7,646 nt of DNA. It comes from Campylobacterales bacterium (lineage in GTDB: Bacteria; Campylobacterota; Campylobacteria; Campylobacterales; Arcobacteraceae). This document shows positions 1-4,858 of the stretch, in pieces. The DNA is taken from contig JADHTT010000029.1 in the NCBI GenBank assembly GCA_016784825.1, positions 1 to 7,646 on the forward strand. Direction: 5' to 3'. Under the pieces are notes generated by a model. The model worked only from the letters and a program-made list of their open reading frames with translations. It ran no database searches and was not told where the DNA came from. Position numbers and translations under genes: made by a program. Position 1 is the stretch's first letter, and each line of letters starts with the position of its first letter.

Positions 1-2
1 CA

Positions 3-473
3 GATATATATCTTAAGACAATGTTTGAAGAGAAACAGTACGATAAAGAATATTTGGCTATTGTAAAAGGTGAATTAAAAGAGGATATTAAAATAGATAC
101 ACCCATATCTAAAGATGGTGGACTTATAGGTGTGAAAATGACTACAAAAAATCCAAAGGGAAAAGAATCGTTAACATATATCATACCTCTAGAGTACAAT
201 AGAGATAATAATACTACACTTGTAAAAGCAATACCTCAAACAGGAAGACAGCATCAAATAAGAGTTCATCTTGATTCAATTGGTCATACAATACTTGGAG
301 ATCCAATATATGGTATAGATGAAAAGATTGCTGATAAGTATCTTTTAAAAGAGTTGTCAATTGAAGATAGACTTCATCATACTGGTTCTTCTAGGCTAAT
401 GCTTCATGCAAATAGTTTATCTTTTAGATATAAAAATATTGATTATAATATTTTCTCAAAACAGTCTTTATGA
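3..473 (+). CDS. RluA-family RNA pseudouridine synthase, C-terminal part (5' end outside window)
   Basis: This is the C-terminal half of an RluA/RluD-type pseudouridine synthase, which isomerises uridine to pseudouridine in rRNA or tRNA. The frame is open to the left edge, reading DIYLKT before the first ATG at 21, so that ATG is internal. Family members are usually about 250-330 aa and only about 156 are visible. Seen here are the KEYLAIVKG strand near the left end, the hallmark TGRQHQIRVHL motif (about 240-272) followed by GHTILGDPIYG, and the closing RLMLHANSLSF block. The catalytic Asp (HRLD motif) lies in the missing N-terminal half, so activity cannot be judged here. The target uridine (RluA, RluC, RluD or TruC type) cannot be assigned from this part. 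The next gene, rpmE, starts 93 nt downstream with its own promoter, so this gene probably belongs to an upstream unit. Confidence 0.9.
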   Translation, partial: DIYLKTMFEEKQYDKEYLAIVKGELKEDIKIDTPISKDGGLIGVKMTTKNPKGKESLTYIIPLEYNRDNNTTLVKAIPQTGRQHQIRVHLDSIGHTILGDPIYGIDEKIADKYLLKELSIEDRLHHTGSSRLMLHANSLSFRYKNIDYNIFSKQSL

Positions 474-480
474 GATTTTT
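454..480 (+). terminator. weak candidate intrinsic terminator of the pseudouridine synthase gene
   Basis: TCTCA (454-458) pairs with TGAGA (471-475), and AAA (459-461) pairs with TTT (467-469) across a one-base bulge at 470. This leaves a 5-nt loop, followed directly by five Ts (476-480). The stem overlaps the last codons and stop codon of the upstream gene. Only two base pairs are G-C, so the hairpin is weak and could be chance in AT-rich DNA. Confidence 0.35.
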
Positions 481-491
481 AAGAATAATTT

Positions 492-500
492 TGATAAAAT
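492..500 (+). promoter_or_regulatory. predicted sigma70 extended -10 promoter of rpmE
   Basis: TG (492-493), one base, then TAAAAT (495-500) forms an extended -10 box in the context TTTTGATAAAATTCGC. The context closely matches the TTTAGATATAATCGC box upstream of rlmB at about 2086-2100. Transcription would begin near 507-508 and give an untranslated leader of roughly 58 nt. No clear -35 hexamer is visible, which is usual for sigma70 promoters in Campylobacterota, where an AT-rich upstream region replaces it. It lies in the largest gene gap of the window and is the likely main promoter of the rpmE-to-hom series. Confidence 0.65.
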
Positions 501-565
501 TCGCAATATAAAGAAGGGCAATAGTTCAATTTGACCTTTCGCAAAAAAACTAAAAAGGAAAACAG

Positions 566-766
566 ATGAAAAAAGATATCCATCCAGATTATAAAACTTG
601 TGCAGTTTCTTGTTCTTGTGGTAACAGTTTTGAGACTAAATCAAATGTTGAAACAATGAGAATTGATGTTTGTGCTGCTTGTCATCCTTTCTTTACTGGT
701 GAGCAAAGAATTGTTGATGCTGCTGGTAGAATTGATAAGTTTAAATCAAAATATAATATGAAATAA
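566..766 (+). CDS. rpmE: 50S ribosomal protein bL31, zinc-binding type
   Basis: This encodes large-subunit ribosomal protein bL31, which forms part of an intersubunit bridge between the 50S central protuberance and the 30S head. The 66-aa length fits the family. The N-terminus MKKDIHP and the HPFFTGEQR block (from residue 40) are diagnostic. Four cysteines, C16, C18, C36 and C39, match the zinc-ligand arrangement of the C+ form; this is the zinc-containing paralogue rather than the cysteine-free form made under zinc limitation. The start is well supported by AAGGA at 555-559, 6 nt before the ATG, and by the conserved N-terminus. A promoter at about 492-500 gives it a leader of some 58 nt. The rsmI reading frame begins 5 nt after the stop codon, so the two are almost certainly co-transcribed. 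Confidence 0.97.
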   Translation: MKKDIHPDYKTCAVSCSCGNSFETKSNVETMRIDVCAACHPFFTGEQRIVDAAGRIDKFKSKYNMK

Positions 767-771
767 GCATT

Positions 772-1593
772 TTGCTTACTTTCATACCTACACCAATAGG
801 TAACCTTGATGATATATCATATCGTTCAGTTACCGCTTTGGTTGAAACTGACATATATCTTTGTGAAGATACAAGGGTAACAAAAAAACTCCTTACGCTC
901 TTAAGCGAAAAATTAAATTGTAACTTCAATATCAAAGATAAGCAATTTATATCATTGCATTCACATAATGAATCAAAATTTGTAGAACAATTAACTAAAG
1001 AATATTTTGAAAATTCAAAAGTCTCATATGTAAGTGATGCTGGAATGCCATGCGTTAGTGATCCTGGGGCATTGTTAGTTAATTTTTGTATAAAACATGA
1101 TATCAAATATCAAGTATTGCCTGGAGCAAATGCTTTACTTACAGCATATGCAATGTCTGGATTTAATAAAAAAGAATTTACATTTTTTGGATTTTTACCA
1201 CATAAAGGTAAGGATAGGGCATCGCAACTAAATTCTATCCTAGAATCAAAATATATTACAATATTGTATGAATCACCACATAGGCTTTTGAAGCTTTTGG
1301 AGCAGATGAGTCAGCTTGACCCACAAAGAGAAATTTTTATGGTTAAAGAGCTTACAAAAATGTATGAAAGTAGTTTTAAAAATAGTGCTAAAGAACTTTA
1401 TGAAAGATTTAAAAGTGAAAATATAAGAGGGGAATGGGTAGTTATTGTTGATAGTACAGTCTCTGGTGATGGTGAAGCTATAACTACAAATGATTTAGAA
1501 TCTCTAGATATCCCACCAAAACAAAAAGCTAAGCTAATTTCTAAACTTACTGGAGAAAAAACTAAAGATATTTATAATAGACTTTTGGAATAG
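772..1593 (+). CDS. rsmI: 16S rRNA (cytidine-1402 2'-O)-methyltransferase RsmI
   Basis: RsmI uses S-adenosylmethionine to methylate the ribose 2'-O of C1402 in the decoding centre of 16S rRNA. The protein has the tetrapyrrole-methylase fold: TPIGNLDDIS at residues 7-16, CEDTRVTKKLL at 31-41, SLHSHNE at 61-67, the Gly-rich VSDAGMPCVSDPG at 87-99, LPGANALLTAYAMSG at 116-130, FFGFLPHKG at 138-146, LYESPHRL at 165-172 and GEWVVIV at 220-226. Residues about 238-273, with LTGEKTKDIYNRLLE at the end, resemble the small helical domain that closes this family. Length 273 aa is near the usual 280-290. The start is TTG at 772, chosen because homologues begin just before the FIPTPIGNL strand; the in-frame codon before it is ATT. 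No Shine-Dalgarno sequence is visible, and with rpmE ending 5 nt upstream, translational coupling is likely. The next gene starts 1 nt after its stop. Confidence 0.95.
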   Translation: MLTFIPTPIGNLDDISYRSVTALVETDIYLCEDTRVTKKLLTLLSEKLNCNFNIKDKQFISLHSHNESKFVEQLTKEYFENSKVSYVSDAGMPCVSDPGALLVNFCIKHDIKYQVLPGANALLTAYAMSGFNKKEFTFFGFLPHKGKDRASQLNSILESKYITILYESPHRLLKLLEQMSQLDPQREIFMVKELTKMYESSFKNSAKELYERFKSENIRGEWVVIVDSTVSGDGEAITTNDLESLDIPPKQKAKLISKLTGEKTKDIYNRLLE

Positions 1594-1594
1594 T

Positions 1595-2077
1595 ATGACT
1601 AGGTATCTTATTTATTTTTTAATTACTACTATTATTGGCATGGGAGTGGTATTAAAAAATACATTTGATCACTTAGATTTTTTAGATACAAAATTTCAAA
1701 TACAAAAGAAAACAGCTAATAACCTTCATAAAAAAAATAAAACATTAATATCTCAAAAAAGACAAATAAGACATCGAATTAGTCAAGAGAAAAAGAATAT
1801 TGTTCAAAAGCATATAAATAGAACAAAAAATAAAATAGCATCTGCTCCAGCTAAAATGGTACCATTTGTAGGAGCAGGATTAGTGATAGCAATGACTGCA
1901 TATGATATACAAGAATCTTGTGAAGATATACAAGAATTTAAAAAGTTTGAACAAGATATTTGTGGTTTATCATCACATAGTATGGAGAAAAATACTAATG
2001 ATATTTGTGGTTTATCTTTTGATGATCTTAAAAAACTAATTAGTATAGAATACAAAAATTCTACTTCAGTCAAATAA
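1595..2077 (+). CDS. uncharacterised membrane protein with internal repeats
   Basis: I do not recognise a family. The 160-aa protein starts with a short MTR leader and a hydrophobic segment at about residues 4-20, probably a membrane anchor. A highly charged, Lys/Gln-rich and probably helical or coiled-coil stretch follows at about 33-80. A second hydrophobic, Gly/Ala-rich segment lies at about 83-103 (MVPFVGAGLVIAM). The tail is acidic to mixed, with three cysteines (C109, C123, C138). In the tail DIQES/DIQEF recur seven residues apart and DICGLS occurs twice, at 121-126 and 136-141; both repeats are also present in the DNA. It begins 1 nt after the rsmI stop and has no convincing ribosome binding site, so coupled translation is likely. 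It sits between two rRNA methyltransferase genes, but nothing in its sequence suggests RNA binding beyond the basic helix. Codon use resembles its neighbours. From memory, the equivalent C. jejuni block lacks this gene at this position. Confidence 0.75.
   Translation: MTRYLIYFLITTIIGMGVVLKNTFDHLDFLDTKFQIQKKTANNLHKKNKTLISQKRQIRHRISQEKKNIVQKHINRTKNKIASAPAKMVPFVGAGLVIAMTAYDIQESCEDIQEFKKFEQDICGLSSHSMEKNTNDICGLSFDDLKKLISIEYKNSTSVK
1904..1937 (+). repeat. 13-nt direct repeat pair inside the 160-aa gene
   Basis: GATATACAAGAAT occurs at 1904-1916 and again at 1925-1937. The period is 21 nt, exactly seven codons, so both copies are read in the same frame (DIQES and DIQEF). This looks like a small in-frame tandem duplication. 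Confidence 0.7.
1955..2016 (+). repeat. 17-nt direct repeat pair inside the 160-aa gene
   Basis: GATATTTGTGGTTTATC occurs at 1955-1971 and again, without mismatch, at 2000-2016. The period is 45 nt, exactly 15 codons, so both copies encode DICGLS in the same frame. Each copy carries one cysteine. The sequence between the copies has diverged, so a 15-codon duplication is possible but not proven. Confidence 0.75.
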
Positions 2078-2091
2078 CTAGAAAATTTAGA

Positions 2092-2097
2092 TATAAT
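2092..2097 (+). promoter_or_regulatory. predicted consensus -10 box of a second promoter, at the rlmB start
   Basis: A perfect TATAAT lies at 2092-2097 in the context TTTAGATATAATCGCG. It falls in the 26-nt gap between the 160-aa gene and rlmB. With the usual 6-8 nt from box to start point, transcription would begin at about 2103-2105, which is the rlmB ATG (2104). No -35 hexamer is apparent. The box matches the rpmE promoter in nearly all its context, which argues against chance. It would allow rlmB and the genes after it to be expressed apart from rpmE and rsmI. Confidence 0.65.
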
Positions 2098-2103
2098 CGC
2101 GTT

Positions 2104-2796
2104 ATGATAGTATACGGTAAACAAATAGTTTTTTATATTTTAGAAAAACACCCAAAATTAATTGAAGAAATTTTTTTAACAAAAGAGATTGAGCCTAAGC
2201 TTTTTAAAAAGTTTACTCATGTTGGCGCTAAGATTATTAGGCCTGATAATAAAAAAGCACAAGCATTAGCAAAAGGTGGTAATCATCAAGGTTTTTTACT
2301 TAAAATAAAACCTTTTGATTTTGCAAGCTTAGAAGATGTTAAATCTAAAGAGTTTATAGTGGTGCTAGATGGATTGAGCGATGTTGGAAATATCGGTGCA
2401 ATTGTAAGAACATCGTATGCATTAGGAGCGGATGCTTTAGTTGTAAGTGGACTTAAAAATTTAAATGTAGCACCAGTAGTGAGAACTAGTAGTGGTGCTA
2501 TGCTTGATATGCCAATTGCTACAGTACATAATCCAAATGATTTAATCAACGAGCTAAAACAGCTTGGATTTTCACTTGTGGGTGCTGATATGGATGGGGT
2601 AGAGGTAAGTACTTTACATCGTCAAAAAGGGCAAAAAATTGCACTATTTTTAGGTAGCGAAGGTGATGGACTTTCTGGTAAAGTTAAAAAGAAACTAGAT
2701 TTAAAAGTATCTATTGATATGAGTAATAACTTTGATAGCCTTAATGTTTCAGTAGCTGCTGGGATATTAATCCACTCATTGATAAGAATTGATTAA
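2104..2796 (+). CDS. rlmB: 23S rRNA (guanosine-2'-O)-methyltransferase, RlmB/TrmH family
   Basis: This is a SPOUT-class (SpoU/TrmH) S-adenosylmethionine-dependent 2'-O-ribose methyltransferase. RlmB methylates G2251 of 23S rRNA (E. coli numbering) in the peptidyl-transferase region. Residues 1 to about 75 form the small substrate-binding domain, starting MIVYGKQ and closing with NHQG (60-63). The catalytic knot domain has motif 1 LDGLSDVGNIGAIVRTS (88-104, with N96 and R102), motif 2 LFLGSEGDGLS (181-191, with E186) and motif 3 SLNVSVAAGILIHSL (212-226). Length 230 aa is slightly below E. coli RlmB. The ATG at 2104 is supported by the conserved N-terminus, yet no Shine-Dalgarno precedes it; a TATAAT box ends 6 nt upstream instead, so the mRNA may be leaderless. 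Its stop overlaps the next start as TAATG. The exact target base is inferred from family and gene order; another TrmH-family specificity is possible. Confidence 0.88.
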   Translation: MIVYGKQIVFYILEKHPKLIEEIFLTKEIEPKLFKKFTHVGAKIIRPDNKKAQALAKGGNHQGFLLKIKPFDFASLEDVKSKEFIVVLDGLSDVGNIGAIVRTSYALGADALVVSGLKNLNVAPVVRTSSGAMLDMPIATVHNPNDLINELKQLGFSLVGADMDGVEVSTLHRQKGQKIALFLGSEGDGLSGKVKKKLDLKVSIDMSNNFDSLNVSVAAGILIHSLIRID

Positions 2797-3632
2797 TGCT
2801 AAAACATTTTTTAATTTTATTTATCTTTATTTGTTTTGCTCAAGCAGATAAATTAGAAAATAAAATTGAAAACTTATTAGGAGATCAGGAATATACACAG
2901 CATAAAAAACTTGTAAGTGTACTTTTTGCTCATAGATCAGAATTTTATGATGATAAAGATTTAAAACTAATTGAAATTTTAAATGTTTTAAAAAAGAATG
3001 GTTTGTTAAAATTAAAGTATAATAAGCCACAAAATTTAGTATTAGAATTTAGTATTAGTAGTGATCCTATTAAGTCATTAAAAATTCTAAATGATACATT
3101 AAAGGCATTGGGTTATTATTACTATTTTACGAAGAAAGCAAGCTATAATGCAGATGGTAGCTTACTTTGGATTATAGATTTAAAAACAAAAGCAGCTTTG
3201 GATCCTTTGATATTTACAAAAGAGTTAAGAGGTAAAGAGATTAAAGTTACTGATATCAATAAAGTTAGCCAGACACATTGGCAATTTGAATTTGATACAA
3301 AAAATGGTAAAATTTCGCAAGCAATAAAGATAGATCCAAATGAGAAAATATCTTTTGAGAAACCACTTGATAACTATTTTGTAAAGGTTAAAGATGTCGA
3401 TACTTTGAAGGTGATTAGTAGAAAGCTTAATCGATGGTTCCCATATATCGTTTTCTATGATAGACACTTGAATGTGTTAAAAGTTATAAAGAAGAAAAGA
3501 GTTTTTAAAGGGATAAAGACAGATATCCCTAAAGATTGCCAATATATAAAGATTGGTGATCTTTATAATTTAATAAATATAAAAAGAGGATTAAGCGTAG
3601 TAGTACAAAACGCTAATAATAAAAAGGAATAA
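2796..3632 (+). CDS. uncharacterised exported (periplasmic) protein
   Basis: No known domain is recognised. The 278-aa protein begins with a typical Sec signal peptide: a short basic start (MLKH), a hydrophobic core at residues 5-14, and an AQA cleavage site predicted after residue 17. The cysteine at 13 is not in a lipobox, so it is not an obvious lipoprotein. The mature part is Lys-rich with alternating beta-strand and helix character. Two segments look alike: about residues 84-113 (FSISSDP, LKILNDTLKALGYYYYFTKK) and about 195-223 (FVKVKDVDTLKVISRKLNRWFPYIVFYDR), which suggests a duplicated beta-alpha-beta unit. Its ATG overlaps the rlmB stop (TAATG). The stop lies 1 nt before the aminotransferase ATG, and the aminotransferase ribosome binding site lies inside its last codons. 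From memory, a periplasmic protein occupies a similar position in C. jejuni (Cj0151c); homology was not tested. Confidence 0.85.
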   Translation: MLKHFLILFIFICFAQADKLENKIENLLGDQEYTQHKKLVSVLFAHRSEFYDDKDLKLIEILNVLKKNGLLKLKYNKPQNLVLEFSISSDPIKSLKILNDTLKALGYYYYFTKKASYNADGSLLWIIDLKTKAALDPLIFTKELRGKEIKVTDINKVSQTHWQFEFDTKNGKISQAIKIDPNEKISFEKPLDNYFVKVKDVDTLKVISRKLNRWFPYIVFYDRHLNVLKVIKKKRVFKGIKTDIPKDCQYIKIGDLYNLINIKRGLSVVVQNANNKKE

Positions 3633-3633
3633 A

Positions 3634-4848
3634 ATGTTTGATGAGATAAGATTTAACAGAGTTGATAATTTACCAAAGTATGTATTTGCCCAGATTAATG
3701 AAATCAAAGCAAGTTTAAAAAAAGATGGTGTAGATGTGATTGATTTTTCAATGGGAAATCCAGATCAAGATACGCCAGAACATATTGTTGATGCATTAGT
3801 AAAGAGTGCTAGGACTCCTGGTAAGCATGGTTATTCTCCATCACAAGGGATACCTGCAGTTCTCGATGCAATTGCTGGATGGTATAAAGATAGATATGGT
3901 GTAGTTTTGGATACAAAAACACAAACAGTAGCAACTATTGGATCAAAAGATGGATATTCTCATCTTGCGTATGCTATAACTAATCCAGGCGATTGTGCAG
4001 TTGTACCAACTCCAACTTATCCTATTCATACATACTCATTTATACTAGCAGGTGGGGTTGTTGAGGATTTAAAATTAAAATTTGATGAAAACTACAATAT
4101 TGATGAAGATGACTTTTTTGATAAGTTAAATCATATCTTTGATACTGCACATGTAAAGCCAAAGTATGTGCTAGTGAATTTCCCTCATAACCCAACTACT
4201 GCTACAGTGACGCTAGAGTTTTATAAAAGACTTGTAGCTATGGCAAAAGAGAGAAGATTTTATATTATCTCTGATATTGCGTATGGTGATATTAGTTTTG
4301 GTGGTTATAAAACTCCATCTATTATGGAAGTTGATGGAGCACTTGATGTAGCTGTTGAGAGTTTTACTGTAAGTAAGTCTTACAATATGGCAGGATGGAG
4401 AATTGGATTCTTTGTAGGAAATGAAAAACTGATCGGTGCACTTGTAAAATTAAAGTCATGGCTTGACTATGGTATGTTTACACCTATTCAAGAAGCTTGT
4501 GTAGAAGCACTTACGGGTGATCAAACTTGTGTAGATGATATTACAAATAGATATAACCATAGACAAGATGTAATGATAAGAGAGTTTGCTAAAATTGGTT
4601 GGAATATTAAGAAAAATAAAGCATCAATGTTCTCTTGGGCACAAATACCAGATTGTGTACAAAGTATGGGTACATTAGAGTTCTGTAAAAGACTACTTCT
4701 AGAAGAGGGTGTAGCAATGTCTCCTGGTGTTGGATTTGGTGAAGATGGAGAGGGTGCTGTAAGAATTGCACTTATTGAAAATGATGATAGAATTGCAGAC
4801 GCGGCACAAAGAATTGGAAGATTCCTGGATAAAAACTGCAAGAAGTAA
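3634..4848 (+). CDS. alaC: PLP-dependent class I/II aminotransferase, AlaC-like
   Basis: This is a fold-type I aminotransferase using pyridoxal phosphate. It matches E. coli AlaC (YfdZ, glutamate-pyruvate aminotransferase) nearly end to end as I recall that sequence, including the RxxNLPxYVF start, IDFSMGNPD at 36-44 and HGYSPSQGIP at 65-74. The PLP-binding lysine is K248 in SKSYNMAGWRIGF. Other ligands are GSKDG at 103-107, Y129, N186 in PHNPTT, D214 and Y217 in DIAYGD, R256, and the carboxylate-binding R377 in AVRIALIEN. Length 404 aa is normal and no key residue is missing. The start is fixed by AAGGA at 3624-3628 and the conserved N-terminus. Relatives are often annotated as LL-diaminopimelate aminotransferase, aspartate aminotransferase or methionine aminotransferase. 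Linkage to hom, 10 nt downstream, would fit a role near aspartate-family amino acids, but the substrate cannot be read from sequence. Confidence 0.9.
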   Translation: MFDEIRFNRVDNLPKYVFAQINEIKASLKKDGVDVIDFSMGNPDQDTPEHIVDALVKSARTPGKHGYSPSQGIPAVLDAIAGWYKDRYGVVLDTKTQTVATIGSKDGYSHLAYAITNPGDCAVVPTPTYPIHTYSFILAGGVVEDLKLKFDENYNIDEDDFFDKLNHIFDTAHVKPKYVLVNFPHNPTTATVTLEFYKRLVAMAKERRFYIISDIAYGDISFGGYKTPSIMEVDGALDVAVESFTVSKSYNMAGWRIGFFVGNEKLIGALVKLKSWLDYGMFTPIQEACVEALTGDQTCVDDITNRYNHRQDVMIREFAKIGWNIKKNKASMFSWAQIPDCVQSMGTLEFCKRLLLEEGVAMSPGVGFGEDGEGAVRIALIENDDRIADAAQRIGRFLDKNCKK

Positions 4849-4851
4849 GGA
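4847..4851 (+). promoter_or_regulatory. ribosome binding site that fixes the hom start
   Basis: AAGGA at 4847-4851 overlaps the aminotransferase stop codon (TAA, 4846-4848) and lies 7 nt before the ATG at 4859. This decides for the ATG at 4859 over the longer in-frame reading from 4766, which would overlap the aminotransferase gene by 83 nt. Confidence 0.85.
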
Positions 4852-4858
4852 TTTAAGA

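Noticed and set aside
741..1106. A minus-strand open frame of 121 codons opposite rpmE/rsmI.
   Set aside because: It lies antisense to well-conserved rsmI motifs and shows no family signature. It reads as a shadow of the real gene.
1904..2016. The direct repeats as a CRISPR array or transposon ends.
   Set aside because: The repeats are of two different kinds, two copies each, with periods of 21 and 45 nt in frame with the gene. There are no regular spacers, no inverted ends and no transposase.
1804..2124. A minus-strand open frame of 106 codons opposite the 160-aa gene; considered because that gene is itself unrecognised.
   Set aside because: The plus-strand gene fits the spacing of the series (1 nt after rsmI), while the minus frame runs into the rlmB start and has no ribosome binding site in a sensible place.
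2796..2846. The signal sequence of the 278-aa protein as a lipoprotein signal.
   Set aside because: The only cysteine nearby (residue 13) lacks the small residues of a lipobox before it, while AQA at 15-17 gives an ordinary signal-peptidase I site.
4521..4841. A minus-strand open frame of 106 codons opposite the aminotransferase.
   Set aside because: It is antisense to the conserved C-terminal part of the aminotransferase and has no recognisable protein features.
4766..4858. An N-terminal extension of hom starting at the ATG at 4766.
   Set aside because: It would overlap the aminotransferase gene by 83 nt. The extra 31 residues are unlike the family, and the ATG at 4859 has a good ribosome binding site directly before the Rossmann strand.
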